From Bacillus badius NBRC 15713 (lineage in GTDB: Bacteria > Bacillota > Bacilli > Bacillales > Domibacillaceae), in NCBI RefSeq assembly GCF_001591605.1, contig NZ_BCVF01000022.1, positions 1 through 64,000 on the forward strand: DNA of 64,000 nt, read 5' to 3'. The position numbers and the translations under genes are program-made. This document shows positions 8,035 through 17,707 of the stretch, piece by piece (positions within the stretch are counted from its first letter, which is position 1; each line of letters begins with the position of its first letter). The notes under the pieces are model-generated. The model made no database searches and was not told where the DNA came from. It saw only the letters and a program-made list of their open reading frames with translations.

Positions 8035-9870
8035 ATGCAATCCGTCTGTTATTTGAGTACATGGAAACGCTTTGTGAGTGAAGGAGTACTAGATCCCTCC
8101 CGTATTAGCAAGCGAATCATTGAATCTTGGCACCGTTGTAAAAACAAACAGGTTGATCCTTATTTGCAGAAAGGAAGGCACTTTCTGACAAAAGAGTCAT
8201 TTCAACAGCAAAAAGAAAAAAATAAGCTGCTGCTGCAGGCGGCTTTGCCGGCTTTAAAACGAATGGACCGCATGATGGCCGAATTGGAAGCGGTCGTGTT
8301 ATTAATTGATCCTTCGGGGTATGTACTGTCGATTGTTGGAAATAAAAAGGTAAAATATGAAGCGAAAAGAATCAATTTTACTGAAGGTGTACGCTGGACT
8401 GAGGAAGAAGTGGGAACAAATGCGATCGGCACAGCTTTGCAGACAAAAGAAGCGATTATGATCAGCGGTTCCGAGCATTATTCTGTCGCCTCGCATAATT
8501 GGAGCTGTGCAGCGGCTCCTATTCATTCAAGAGAAGGTGAACTGCTAGGCGTTATCGATATTTCTTGTCCGGTCGACCGGGCCCACCCATTTATGCTTGG
8601 CATGGTTGCTTCGATTGCCCGCGAAGTGGAGAAGGAGTTAAGCGTGCAAGCACATAAGCAGGAAGCTGACTTGCTTAATCAATGCGCGCATTTGCTTGAC
8701 GGAGGTTCACTCATAGCCGTTTGCAACGAAAAAGGCAGGGTGGTTGCTGTTAGCCGGGATCTTCGGTGGCACATTCCTGACTATAGAGAACTGAAAAGGG
8801 AGCAACTAGTCAGGCACGGCCTGAAAGAAAAAATGGCATCTGTTATTGTTGCAAGCGATCCGAACCGGGTGATTGGCACTTGTCTTTATTTACAAGCAGT
8901 GGAGAAGTCGCCTGAAAGCGATTTTCCGGAAGCCCCTTCTTTTTATTTTGAAGGAACAGCTGGAAGCAGCCGCTCTTTTCAACAAATATTAGAGGATGTA
9001 AAAAGAGTGGCACCCACAGACGCCAGTGTTTGCCTTTTTGGGGAAACAGGCACAGGCAAAGAAGTGATTGCCCGGGCGCTGCATGATAATAGCAAGAGAA
9101 GAAATGGTCCTTTTATTGCACTAAATTGCGGAGCTTTGCCTGAAGAGTTAATGGAGAGCGAATTGTTTGGCTATGCCGAAGGTGCTTTTACCGGAGCGAA
9201 GCGGGGAGGCCATAAAGGAAAGTTTGAGCAGGCGCAAGGCGGAACCATTTTTCTTGATGAAATTGGCGAAATTTCTCCGGCTATGCAAGTGAAGCTGCTG
9301 CGTGTTCTGCAAGAAAGAAAAGTCACCCCGGTTGGAGGAATGAAGGAAATTGAGCTGGATGTCCGTATTGTTGCGGCTACTCACCGTGATCTTAGGCGAT
9401 TAGCGGAAGAAGGAACGTTCCGCAAGGACTTGTATTACCGTCTTCACGTGTATCCAATATACGTGCCGCCTCTGCGGGAAAGAAAAGAAGATATTCCGCA
9501 TTTAGTGCGCCATTACTGCGAGCAGCATCATTGGCGCGTTCGAGTGCCGGAGGAATATATTCAAAGGCTGAAGCAATACGATTGGCCGGGTAACATCCGT
9601 GAACTATTTAATGTATTGGAGCGTCTGCGCATCTCTTCTCCTTTGCTGGAGCCGGGGGAATTTTATATAGTAGACAAGCTCCTTGCTCCGAATGCCCGGC
9701 AGCCGGATGCAGAGCCTGTTTCCTGTAAGCTGAATGTCCGTGAACAGATTCAAAAAGAATTAATGATGGAAGCACTCCGGAAAACGCAGGGAAATGTTTC
9801 CGAAGCGGCCAAATTGCTGGATATGCCGCGGAGTACTTTTTACAGGCGGCTGCAGCGGTTTAATTTGTAA
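8035..9870 (+). CDS. acoR: AcoR, sigma-54-dependent activator of acetoin catabolism
   Basis: 611 aa from the ATG at 8035, with GGGGG 8 nt upstream; the ATG at 8029 is too close to that box. It activates the acoABCL promoter at 2945. Domains: an N-terminal sensor with a GAF-like region (about 75-205), then the AAA+ sigma-54-interacting domain from about 315 with Walker A GETGTGKE near 342, the GAFTGA loop intact near 382, and Walker [11 protein letters not shown] near 403. A C-terminal Fis-type helix-turn-helix ends the protein (NVSEAAKLLDMPRSTFYRRL). It lies 340 nt downstream of acoL behind its own promoter, the usual Bacillus arrangement. Confidence 0.92.
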   Translation: MQSVCYLSTWKRFVSEGVLDPSRISKRIIESWHRCKNKQVDPYLQKGRHFLTKESFQQQKEKNKLLLQAALPALKRMDRMMAELEAVVLLIDPSGYVLSIVGNKKVKYEAKRINFTEGVRWTEEEVGTNAIGTALQTKEAIMISGSEHYSVASHNWSCAAAPIHSREGELLGVIDISCPVDRAHPFMLGMVASIAREVEKELSVQAHKQEADLLNQCAHLLDGGSLIAVCNEKGRVVAVSRDLRWHIPDYRELKREQLVRHGLKEKMASVIVASDPNRVIGTCLYLQAVEKSPESDFPEAPSFYFEGTAGSSRSFQQILEDVKRVAPTDASVCLFGETGTGKEVIARALHDNSKRRNGPFIALNCGALPEELMESELFGYAEGAFTGAKRGGHKGKFEQAQGGTIFLDEIGEISPAMQVKLLRVLQERKVTPVGGMKEIELDVRIVAATHRDLRRLAEEGTFRKDLYYRLHVYPIYVPPLRERKEDIPHLVRHYCEQHHWRVRVPEEYIQRLKQYDWPGNIRELFNVLERLRISSPLLEPGEFYIVDKLLAPNARQPDAEPVSCKLNVREQIQKELMMEALRKTQGNVSEAAKLLDMPRSTFYRRLQRFNL

Positions 9871-9876
9871 CAGCTT

Positions 9877-9903
9877 GGCGGGAACGGATTCCTGCCATTT
9901 TTT
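9877..9903 (+). terminator. Terminator of acoR
   Basis: An 8-bp stem GGCGGGAA / TTCCTGCC with one G-T pair, loop CGGA, followed by a T-run at 9898-9903, 7 nt after the acoR stop. Confidence 0.8.
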
Positions 9904-10006
9904 GTGACTGAAAGAAAACAGCCTGCACATTTGTGAACTTGCTGCCAAAATAAAGAGGTGCTGCGGCTGTTCATTCTGTGGAGAAAAACAACAAAAGAGG
10001 TGGAAG

Positions 10007-11134
10007 ATGAATATTTTAATTGCGCCGGACTCTTTCAAAGGTTCGCTTTCGGCAGCCGCTGTCGGGCACGCAATCGCCGCAGGAGTAAAAAAGGCGGTGC
10101 CGGATGCCGAAATTAAAGTGGTGCCGATGGCTGACGGCGGAGAGGGAACCATTGAGGCCTTATCCGGTACGCGGCAACAGCTGTCTGTCCATGATCCGCT
10201 CATGCGCCCGGTGGAAGCTTCTTATTTAACGTTAGAATACAGGGGCGAGCAGACAGCTGTAATTGAATGCGCCCAAAGCAGCGGTTTAACGTTGCTGCCG
10301 GCAAACAGGCGTTCACCGATGGCGGCCAATACATACGGATTGGGAGAACAAATTAGAGCAGCGCTTGATGCCGGCTTCCGGCAGATCATTATTTCGCTCG
10401 GCGGCAGCGCGACAAACGATGGCGGTCTAGGCATGCTGCAAGCTCTTGGCTGGAAGCTATACGATCAGGAGAAAAAAGAAATACCGATAGACGGCAACCC
10501 GTTATTGTCCATTGATTCATTGTCGGATGAAGACATTCACCCGTCTATACGCGGCACGCGCTTTCTGGCAGCCAGCGATGTCATGAATTCCTTCTATGGG
10601 CAGGGAGGAGCTGCTTTTGTCTTCGCTCCGCAAAAAGGAGCAGACAGGCGTGAGGTGGAGGAGCTGGACTGGCAGCTGAGAAAGACCGCCGGCTTATTTC
10701 AGCAAACCTATGGGCTTGACGTTCAAGAGATCAAGGGAAGCGGAGCAGCGGGCGGGCTCGGCGGGGCCATTGCAGCGGCGCTTGGAGGAGAGATTGTATC
10801 GGGAGTGGAGCTTGTGATTCAGTTAACCGGACTTGAGGCGGATATTCGCCAGGCTGATTTAATCATTACTGGTGAAGGCAGCCTTGATGGACAAAGCTTG
10901 CTGGGAAAGGTGCCTGTCGGGGTCGCTCGACTTGCAAAACTGCATGGGGCATCGGTCATTGCTCTTGCCGGCAGACTTGGAAGAGAGCTTGAAGCGCTCC
11001 ACCCTTATTTTGATGGCCTGTTCTCGATTCAATCAGACTGTCTTTCTGTTGAGCAGGCAATGGAGCCGGAAACAGCCTCCCGGCAAGCAAGCCAAGCAGC
11101 GGAGCAGCTGCTGCGCTTTTATACGCTAACCTGA
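10007..11134 (+). CDS. glxK: Glycerate kinase (GlxK/GarK family)
   Basis: 375 aa. It phosphorylates D-glycerate with ATP to a phosphoglycerate that enters glycolysis. Family segments are APDSFKGSLSA at residue 6, PMADGGEGT near 42, SLGGSATNDGG near 126, an SGAAGGLGGA segment near 244 and TGEGSLDGQS near 285. It is monocistronic: the acoR terminator precedes it and a hairpin follows at 11215. No glyoxylate carboligase or tartronate reductase gene is nearby, so its place in metabolism here is unexplained by context. Confidence 0.88.
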   Translation: MNILIAPDSFKGSLSAAAVGHAIAAGVKKAVPDAEIKVVPMADGGEGTIEALSGTRQQLSVHDPLMRPVEASYLTLEYRGEQTAVIECAQSSGLTLLPANRRSPMAANTYGLGEQIRAALDAGFRQIIISLGGSATNDGGLGMLQALGWKLYDQEKKEIPIDGNPLLSIDSLSDEDIHPSIRGTRFLAASDVMNSFYGQGGAAFVFAPQKGADRREVEELDWQLRKTAGLFQQTYGLDVQEIKGSGAAGGLGGAIAAALGGEIVSGVELVIQLTGLEADIRQADLIITGEGSLDGQSLLGKVPVGVARLAKLHGASVIALAGRLGRELEALHPYFDGLFSIQSDCLSVEQAMEPETASRQASQAAEQLLRFYTLT

Positions 11135-11259
11135 ACGGTAGGCGGTCTTTCTACTCCAAACGTCTGAATAGGAGCAGCTCCTTGTTTAATGGCTTAAGCT
11201 CATTTCTATTTTTAGCAGCAAAGGGTGGTCCCTTTGTTGCTTTAGCATAGTAAAATAAA

Positions 11260-11293
11260 TTGCAAAACTGCAATATTGTTTGCAGTTTTGCAA
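11260..11293. promoter_or_regulatory. Perfect palindrome, candidate upstream activating sequence
   Basis: Two 14-nt arms (11260-11273 and 11280-11293; left arm TTGCAAAACTGCAA) are exact reverse complements separated by six bases. The element is centred about 150 bp upstream of the -24/-12 promoter at 11425. That is typical for an enhancer bound by a Fis-type activator such as the one encoded at 11527. It is not followed by a T-run, so it is unlikely to be a terminator. Confidence 0.75.
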
Positions 11294-11424
11294 AAAATAA
11301 AAAAGGTTTGCACAAAAAAATGTCGAATAGCGGAACAAAACCGGGAAAAATGAGGAGCGAAAACAGCGATAAAAAAGCTTTATTTTCTGAATTATTCATT
11401 TATTTTCAAGGGATTTCTTCTTTT

Positions 11425-11440
11425 TGGCACGGTATTTGCT
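11425..11440 (+). promoter_or_regulatory. Sigma-54 promoter of the hydantoinase/oxoprolinase-like operon
   Basis: TGGCAC (11425-11430), five bases, TTGCT (11436-11440) exactly fits the sigma-54 consensus. The ATG of the regulator gene is 87 nt downstream. The activator would therefore control its own transcription together with the genes behind it. Confidence 0.9.
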
Positions 11441-11526
11441 TATAGAAAAGCAGATGTAAACGTATTCAGTTTGCCAGAGAGATGGTTCTTTTCCCGGTGA
11501 TGTGATGGAAAGGAGTTCAGTAGCTT

Positions 11527-13557
11527 ATGAGATGGAGATGGCAGGAGATTTTGTTGCCTTTGCCGCCTGGCGTGTCAAGTGAAGCAACCGTGCAGGATGC
11601 AATCAGCTTGCTCTCCCGGGAAGAGAGCCATACGGCGTTCGTTTATGAACAAGGAGAGCTTGTTGGTTACCTTGCCTTGAATGGTTTAATGAAACAAGTG
11701 CAAGGCGCTGGATCATTGAATCAGCCGGTGAGGTATGAAAAGGATTTGCTTCTTGTCCGCGAAAATGGCTGGGTGGAGTTTTGCCACAACTGCTCTATCG
11801 TTGCCGGAGTGAATGAACAAAGGGAGCCGGTCGGGTACATCACTATGGAGGAAGCTAAAAATCAGCTGGCCCACCTTCAGCTGGAGAGTTTAAATCATAG
11901 CTTGAACAGTGCCGAGATTGGCATTATCACAACAAACCAGCAATTTGAAGTCAATTTTATGAATGAAACAGCCGGCCAGATCTTAGGGCTGCCGCGTTCC
12001 ATTCTGGCGGGAAGAAATTACAGAAAAATGATGGCGACGGAAGTCGAAATGGCCAACATTCTTGCAGGCGAGAAGAAGTTCGGGGTAGACAGCACGTTCA
12101 ATTTCAAAAAAATAACCGGCCATTTTTCACCGGTTTATCATGAAGGGCAAATCGAGGGCATTGTTCATGTGTTTTACTTGCAGGAGCATTTGGAAAAAGC
12201 CGTCAGCCGTTTGGAATTTGTTCGTGAGCTGACTGAAGAGCTGCAAACCATTTATGCGGCATCTAACGAGCAAATTATGGTCGTGCAGCCTTCCGGGGAA
12301 ATCAGCAACATAACCGGTTCGTTCTTGAAGAACTTTTGGAAGCCATATAAAAAAGAGGATTTAATTGGGCGAAGTGTATTTGAATTAGAAGCTGACGGGT
12401 TGTTTGAACCGAATGTTTTTGCTCAGTGCTTAAAGGAGCAGCAGCGAATCAGCATGACGCAAAGCAGCCGGGGAGAAACGAAGGTGTTATCGACGGCGGT
12501 TCCTATCATGAAAAAAGACAGGTTGGAGAAAGTCATTGTTCTTTCGCGTGATGTCAGCATAGAGGAGATGTCAGAGAGGCGGAATGCGGAGGGCGGAAAT
12601 CCATTGACCCCTGACCTGACAAAAAAACTCGTGTACCGTTCACGGGAAATGGCGGAACTTGTAAAGCAGCTGAAGGAAGTGGCAGAAACGGAATCCACGG
12701 TGCTGATCACCGGAGAATCGGGAGCCGGAAAAGAGGTAATTGCCAGCCACATTCATGCTTACAGCCGGCGGTCGGACGCGCCGTTCGTTACCATCAACTG
12801 CGGTGCTATCCCTGAAAATTTACTGGAAAGTGAATTGTTTGGGCATGAAAAGGGCGCGTTCACCAGTGCAGTAGAAAGAAAAAAGGGATTATTTGAAGCG
12901 GCAGACGGCGGAACGATTTTTCTTGATGAAATTTCTGAAATTCCGCTTCATATGCAAGTCAAGCTGCTGCGGGTCTTGCAGGAGCGAGAAATAGTCCGTG
13001 TTGGCGGCCTTGCACCCATCAAAGTCAATGTGCGTGTATTAGCCGCCACGAATAGAAGCCTGCGAAAAATGGTGGCGGCCCAGACGTTCCGGGAAGACCT
13101 ATTTTACCGGCTGCACGTCGTTCCGCTGCAGATCCCGCCGCTAAGAAAGCGCAAAGAGGACATTGCTCCGCTTGCTCTGTCTTTTCTTGAGAAATTAAAC
13201 GAAACCTATAAAAGGGAAAAGAAGCTGTCGAGAGAAGGATTGCAGCTGTTAGAGAGTTATCAGTGGCCGGGGAACATTCGGGAATTGCAAAATGTAATGG
13301 AACGTTTAGTAGTGATTGGAAAACAGGAAGTCATCTCTGGGGACGATGTGTTCCGTGCTGTTTGGGATAGCGAGTCGGACGAGAAGGCCCATTTAACAGT
13401 CCGGGGAATCATGCCATTGAAGGAGGCTATCCAAGAAGTGGAAGACCAATTGATCCGGCTGGCGCTCGGCAAATACAAAACGGCGATCAAGGCATCGGCT
13501 GCACTGGGAGTCAGCGCATCGACAGTCAGCCGCAGAATGAAGAAAGTATCAAAGTAG
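11527..13557 (+). CDS. Sigma-54-dependent transcriptional activator with N-terminal CBS and PAS domains
   Basis: 676 aa; AGGAG lies 11 nt upstream. Domains: a CBS-like pair (about 15-110), two PAS-like sensor regions (about 120-220 and 240-345), the AAA+ core from about 365 with Walker A GESGAGKE near 398 and Walker [11 protein letters not shown] near 460, and a C-terminal helix-turn-helix ([17 protein letters not shown]). The sigma-54 contact loop reads GAFTSA instead of GAFTGA. CBS domains usually bind adenine nucleotides and PAS domains small ligands, so the protein may integrate energy state with an inducer. It is first in the operon, 14 nt before the KipI-like gene, and is probably autoregulated from 11425. 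Confidence 0.88.
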   Translation: MRWRWQEILLPLPPGVSSEATVQDAISLLSREESHTAFVYEQGELVGYLALNGLMKQVQGAGSLNQPVRYEKDLLLVRENGWVEFCHNCSIVAGVNEQREPVGYITMEEAKNQLAHLQLESLNHSLNSAEIGIITTNQQFEVNFMNETAGQILGLPRSILAGRNYRKMMATEVEMANILAGEKKFGVDSTFNFKKITGHFSPVYHEGQIEGIVHVFYLQEHLEKAVSRLEFVRELTEELQTIYAASNEQIMVVQPSGEISNITGSFLKNFWKPYKKEDLIGRSVFELEADGLFEPNVFAQCLKEQQRISMTQSSRGETKVLSTAVPIMKKDRLEKVIVLSRDVSIEEMSERRNAEGGNPLTPDLTKKLVYRSREMAELVKQLKEVAETESTVLITGESGAGKEVIASHIHAYSRRSDAPFVTINCGAIPENLLESELFGHEKGAFTSAVERKKGLFEAADGGTIFLDEISEIPLHMQVKLLRVLQEREIVRVGGLAPIKVNVRVLAATNRSLRKMVAAQTFREDLFYRLHVVPLQIPPLRKRKEDIAPLALSFLEKLNETYKREKKLSREGLQLLESYQWPGNIRELQNVMERLVVIGKQEVISGDDVFRAVWDSESDEKAHLTVRGIMPLKEAIQEVEDQLIRLALGKYKTAIKASAALGVSASTVSRRMKKVSK

Positions 13558-13571
13558 AGGAGAAAAACAGC

Positions 13572-14456
13572 GTGTTAATTTTTCCGGAAACGAAGTTTGA
13601 TTTTTGCGGAGATGAATATATTTACGCGGAAATTTCTAAAGAGATGAGAATTGAAAGTAACTTTAAGGCGATTTCCATTACTAATGAGCTGAGAAAGCGC
13701 AACATCCCAGGCATGATTGAAGTATACCCGAGCAATGCGTCCTATCTGATCCGTTATGACCCAAATGCGATTTCCCCTCACCATCTGCTTGATTATTTGC
13801 AAGAGATTGACCAGCAAAAAAGTGACCGTTCGGAATTATACTTCAGCAGCCGGATCATTGAAATTCCGGTTTGGTACAACGATAAGATCACGAAGAGAAC
13901 GATTGAAAAATATCAGCATCTGCAGCCCGAAGCAGAAGGCGATGACTTCTCTTACGTCATGAAAGCAAACGGATTTACTGACAAGGAGGACTTCATTGCT
14001 TCTCATTCTGCCCCTCCGTATTTTATTACGTCATTAGGGTTCAAGCCGGGAACAGCATGGGGGTTTCCGCTTGGAGTGCCGCAGCGCCAAATTCTGCAGG
14101 CGCCCAAATACCCTAGTCCGCGCTCTTACACACCCAGTGAGGCAGTTGGGATAGGAGGAGCGTTCACGGTTGTTTATCCATCGGAATCGACTGGAAGCTA
14201 TCAGTTGATCGGTATGTCAGCTGTTCCCGTGTATGATCCGGGGCAAAGCTTGCCGCTTTTTCAAGACTCTTTTTTTCTTGCCAAACCGGGAGACTTATGG
14301 AAATATCGGCCAGTAACCGAGGCGGAATATTATAACATTCGTGAAGAAGTAGCGAAACGGATCTATGAATATAGAGTAAAGTCCATTGAGTTTTCGGCAG
14401 AGCAATATGATGAAGAGGGCATGCGTTACATTTCTCAACTGATGGAGGGGTTTTAA
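13572..14456 (+). CDS. KipI/PxpB-like protein (5-oxoprolinase subunit B family)
   Basis: 294 aa, GTG start with AGAGGAG upstream. It belongs to the carboxyltransferase/KipI fold found in PxpB and in allophanate hydrolase subunit 1. The N-terminal part (about 10-90) has the usual VYPSNASYLIRYDP segment. The C-terminal cyclophilin-like half carries SLGFKPGTAWGF and PSEAVGIGGAF, where typical PxpB has a PGSVGI-type segment, so it is a divergent paralogue. It lies 3 nt before the KipA-like gene, and the two normally form a complex. No PxpA homologue is in the window, so plain 5-oxoprolinase is not proven. Confidence 0.8.
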   Translation: MLIFPETKFDFCGDEYIYAEISKEMRIESNFKAISITNELRKRNIPGMIEVYPSNASYLIRYDPNAISPHHLLDYLQEIDQQKSDRSELYFSSRIIEIPVWYNDKITKRTIEKYQHLQPEAEGDDFSYVMKANGFTDKEDFIASHSAPPYFITSLGFKPGTAWGFPLGVPQRQILQAPKYPSPRSYTPSEAVGIGGAFTVVYPSESTGSYQLIGMSAVPVYDPGQSLPLFQDSFFLAKPGDLWKYRPVTEAEYYNIREEVAKRIYEYRVKSIEFSAEQYDEEGMRYISQLMEGF

Positions 14457-14459
14457 ACT

Positions 14460-15440
14460 GTGCTGCACATACTTGAACCAGGACTAAAAACAACGATCCA
14501 GGATACAGGTCGGTTTGGTTATTACCATATGGGAGTGCCGCCTTCAGGAGCAGCAGATAAATACTCTTTTTTGCTCGGTCATGCTCTTCTTGGCAACCCG
14601 CCTCACTATGCCGGCTTGGAAATGATGTTAACGGGTCCGGTTATTGAATTTCACAAAAAGACAGTGGCCGTCCTGACTGGCGCCCCCGCCAAGGCAGAGT
14701 TGAATGGGGAGGCGATTCCGCTGTGGGAGCCTGTAGCTGTCTCACCGGGAGATATATTAAGAGTCGGAAGGATAGAGGAAGGGATTTTTACTTATTTGAC
14801 TGTTTCAGGCGGCCTTGCCACACCTGAAATGCTCGGCAGCCGTTCGGTTTGCTTTGCGAGTGGCTTTCCTGGTGTATTGGGGCGGAAGTTGTTGAAAGGC
14901 GACCAGCTGCCGCTCAATGAACCGCTGCCCGGCGTTCTCCGGCAAGTAGGAAAAAGCGTGCCGGAGGAGAGTAAGCCTGTGTTTAGCCGTCAGCTGGATG
15001 TTCATCTTGTATTGGGGATTGCGAGTGAAAGAATTAGTGACGAAGGGCTAACCGGTCTTCTTAATCAGGAGTGGACGATTCATTCTGAGTCGAATCGGGT
15101 CGCTTACCGGCTGCACGGCGGGCGCGTCCGATATAAGAAAGAAGCCGCTCCATTCGGCTCCGGAAGCAGTCCAGGCAACATTGTTGATATTCCTTATCCG
15201 ATCGGCGGGGTGATTGTGCCTAATGAAGAGGAATTAATTATTTTATTAAATGACGGAACAGGCGGCGGAGGATTTGTAACAACCGGTACGGTCATCAGCC
15301 CGGATATTAGCGTGCTCGCCCAGGCGAAACCGCAATCGAATGTCCGCTTTCATGCCGTTACCGTTGAACAAGCGTTTCAGCTGCGACGGCAAAAAGAGCT
15401 ATTTATCGAAAAAGTAAAAATGTCTGTTCAGCAAGCATAA
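14460..15440 (+). CDS. KipA/PxpC-like protein (5-oxoprolinase subunit C family)
   Basis: 326 aa from a GTG at 14460 with GGAGGGG 9 nt upstream. The N-terminal block EPGLKTTIQDTGRFGYYHMG (residues 5-24) and PPSGAADKYS are family signatures. A middle region with GGLATPEMLGSRS and the C-terminal IGGVIVPNEEELIILLNDG complete the beta-rich fold. The family partners with KipI-like proteins. Here the pair precedes the HyuA and HyuB genes, as if all four handle the same cyclic amide or carboxylated intermediate. Confidence 0.82.
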   Translation: MLHILEPGLKTTIQDTGRFGYYHMGVPPSGAADKYSFLLGHALLGNPPHYAGLEMMLTGPVIEFHKKTVAVLTGAPAKAELNGEAIPLWEPVAVSPGDILRVGRIEEGIFTYLTVSGGLATPEMLGSRSVCFASGFPGVLGRKLLKGDQLPLNEPLPGVLRQVGKSVPEESKPVFSRQLDVHLVLGIASERISDEGLTGLLNQEWTIHSESNRVAYRLHGGRVRYKKEAAPFGSGSSPGNIVDIPYPIGGVIVPNEEELIILLNDGTGGGGFVTTGTVISPDISVLAQAKPQSNVRFHAVTVEQAFQLRRQKELFIEKVKMSVQQA

Positions 15441-15606
15441 AATCACGCTTGCTGCAGCTTTTGGGTTCAGAATATTCCGTTTATTCTCAGGTGTGCTGCT
15501 CTGATGTTCATTTTAGGAGGTGGTGCCGACACGCACTGCGAGAGTGATAGGATCATGGTTTGCATATAAATGAAATCATTTTATTAATCAAAATGGAGGC
15601 GATCAA

Positions 15607-17694
15607 GTGAGTAAATATCATGTAGCTGTCGATGTTGGAGGAACATTCACGGACGTATTCGTATTCGATGAAAAAACAGGGAAAATTCATGTAACAAAAA
15701 CATCTTCCACACCATCTAATCCAGAAAAAGGAATGATGGACGGAATCGCTAAAGCTAAGCTGACAGGCGATCAAATTGCCATGTTCTCTCATGGAACGAC
15801 TGTCGGAACCAATGCATTAATCGAGAGAAAGCTGCCGAAAGCGGCACTTGTGACAACTAAAGGCTTTCGGGATGTGACGGAGATTCGCCGCGGCACGAAG
15901 CTGGATTTGTGGGATGCCTACAACGATGTGGCAGAGCCTTACATTAAACGCCGCGACCGGTTCGAGGTGACGGAGCGGGTCGATTTTTCCGGAAACATTA
16001 TGACAGAAGTAAATGAAGCCGAGGTCCGCGAGCTTGCAAGGGTGCTGAAAAGACGCCAGGTAGAATCCATCGCCATTTGCTTCATGAATGCCTATGTAAA
16101 TGGCGATAATGAAAAGCTCGTGAAAGAAATGTTGCAGGAAGAAATGCCGGATGTGTATATTTGTACCTCTTCTGAAACTTTGCCGGAAATCTTTGAGCAT
16201 GAGCGGATGAGCACGACTATTGTAAATGCTGTGCTTGGCCCGACCATTAGCAAATATATTAAAGTGCTGGAAAAGGAAATGAAAGGAATTGGCTATCAAG
16301 GAGACATCCTCGTTCTTCATTCCGGCGGAGGAGTGATGACATCTGAAACGGTCCCTCGTTATGCCGCTCGTTTAGCAAGCTCAGGGATTGCCGCCGGAGC
16401 GATTGCGAGCAAGCACATCGCCAATATGTGCGGATTCAAAAATGCAATCGGCTTAGATATGGGAGGAACAAGCACGGATATTTCTTTAATGTACGACAAT
16501 GACTTGCGTGTAACGAAGGACTGGTACATTGAGTATGGTTACCCAATTGGCTTCCCTAGCATTGAAATTTTAACCATTGGAGCTGGAGGAGGAAGCTTAT
16601 CATGGATTGATGAAGGCGGCTCTTTACGCAACGGTCCGCAAAGCGCCGGCGCCGTACCTGGTCCGGCTTGTTATCAGCGGGGCGGAACCGAGCCGACCAA
16701 CTCGGATGCCAACGTTGTGCTTGGCCGTTTAGGCACGAAGCTGCTTGATGGGCAAATGACACTGGATAAGGAAGCGGCCATCAAGGCGATTGAAAAAACT
16801 GTCGCGTCTAAGCTCGACTACAACGTTTATGAAGCGGCAGATGCCATTATCAAAGTGGCGAATGCGAACATGTGTGACGCACTTCGTTTGATTTCTGTGC
16901 GCCGCGGCTATGATCCGCGTGATTTTGCTTTAGTTGCTTTCGGCGGCGCGGGAGCCCTGCACGGAGCGGAATTGGCGAAAGAAATGGAAATCCCGCATGT
17001 TATCGTGCCGGCCCATCCGGGAGTAGCGGCAGCGATGGGCTGCTTGCTCGTTGATGTCCGCCATGACGTGACCAAAACCTATTTAGCAAACATCGCAGAT
17101 ATCCAAAAGGATGATTTAGAAAAAGAGTTTATCGAAATGGAAAAAGAAGCAATCGCCCTGCTTGAAGAAGAAGGCATCGAGCCGGAAAATATGAACTTAA
17201 TTCGTTATGTGGATATGCGCTATGTTGGCCAGTGGAGAACACTGTCTGTTACTGTAGATCGTCCGCTGCAGTCTCTTGAAAACGCTGTGGAACGTTTCCA
17301 TCAAGAGCATGAACGTGAATTTGCTTTCAGGGATGAGGAGACAGGCATTGAAATTTACGGCTTGCGTGTAGAAGCAATCGGTACGGTGACAAAACCGGAA
17401 TTCAACAAAGAAGAGCCTTCAGGAACACTGGAAGAAGCATGGAAAGAAACGCGGGAAGTGTATTTTGAGGAATCAGGCGGGTTTATTGAAACAGCTGTTT
17501 ATGACCGCACGAAAATTCCTGTTCTATCGGAGTTTTCCGGTCCGGCCATTATCGATCAGCTTGATTCTACGGTAGTCGTTCCTCCGTACTGCACGGTAAA
17601 GGTAGATGAGTACCGCAACATCATTATGTCATTTGCGGCAAAAGAAGAAGGGCAAAAGGAAGCAGACATAACAGTACCAACATTAGCTAACTAA
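15607..17694 (+). CDS. Hydantoinase/oxoprolinase family protein, HyuA-type subunit
   Basis: 695 aa, GTG start with GGAGG 7 nt upstream. This is the ATP-binding subunit of two-subunit hydantoinases and oxoprolinases, including caprolactamase, acetone carboxylase and acetophenone carboxylase relatives. It shows the actin-like phosphate motifs DVGGTFTD at residue 8 and LDMGGTSTDIS near 290, and adenosine-site glycines in AFGGAGALHG near 446. It is followed 13 nt later by its HyuB partner. A 166-nt gap separates it from the KipA-like gene; I saw no convincing promoter or gene there. The chemistry is probably ATP-dependent opening of a lactam, imide or hydantoin ring, with substrate unknown. Confidence 0.85.
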   Translation: MSKYHVAVDVGGTFTDVFVFDEKTGKIHVTKTSSTPSNPEKGMMDGIAKAKLTGDQIAMFSHGTTVGTNALIERKLPKAALVTTKGFRDVTEIRRGTKLDLWDAYNDVAEPYIKRRDRFEVTERVDFSGNIMTEVNEAEVRELARVLKRRQVESIAICFMNAYVNGDNEKLVKEMLQEEMPDVYICTSSETLPEIFEHERMSTTIVNAVLGPTISKYIKVLEKEMKGIGYQGDILVLHSGGGVMTSETVPRYAARLASSGIAAGAIASKHIANMCGFKNAIGLDMGGTSTDISLMYDNDLRVTKDWYIEYGYPIGFPSIEILTIGAGGGSLSWIDEGGSLRNGPQSAGAVPGPACYQRGGTEPTNSDANVVLGRLGTKLLDGQMTLDKEAAIKAIEKTVASKLDYNVYEAADAIIKVANANMCDALRLISVRRGYDPRDFALVAFGGAGALHGAELAKEMEIPHVIVPAHPGVAAAMGCLLVDVRHDVTKTYLANIADIQKDDLEKEFIEMEKEAIALLEEEGIEPENMNLIRYVDMRYVGQWRTLSVTVDRPLQSLENAVERFHQEHEREFAFRDEETGIEIYGLRVEAIGTVTKPEFNKEEPSGTLEEAWKETREVYFEESGGFIETAVYDRTKIPVLSEFSGPAIIDQLDSTVVVPPYCTVKVDEYRNIIMSFAAKEEGQKEADITVPTLAN

Positions 17695-17707
17695 AAGGGG
17701 TGGAAGC

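Larger units (their letters stand above)
11135..11526 (+). other. Intergenic control region ahead of the second sigma-54 regulator
   Basis: 392 bases without a credible gene. It holds, in order, a terminator-like hairpin for glxK (GCAGCAAAGGG at 11215-11225 with CCCTTTGTTGC at 11230-11240, short T-run), a perfect palindrome at 11260-11293, an AT-rich stretch, and a consensus sigma-54 promoter at 11425-11440. This is the classic enhancer, spacer and -24/-12 layout. Confidence 0.8.

Noticed and set aside
11151-11399. 82-aa minus-strand frame, Phe/Leu-rich
   Set aside because: It spans the palindrome and AT-rich control region, has no ribosome site, and its composition follows from T-rich DNA.
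15520-15575. Short frame after AGGAGG between the KipA-like and HyuA genes
   Set aside because: The GTG start is only 2 nt from the box and the frame is about 17 codons with no similarity; kept as unexplained intergenic sequence.
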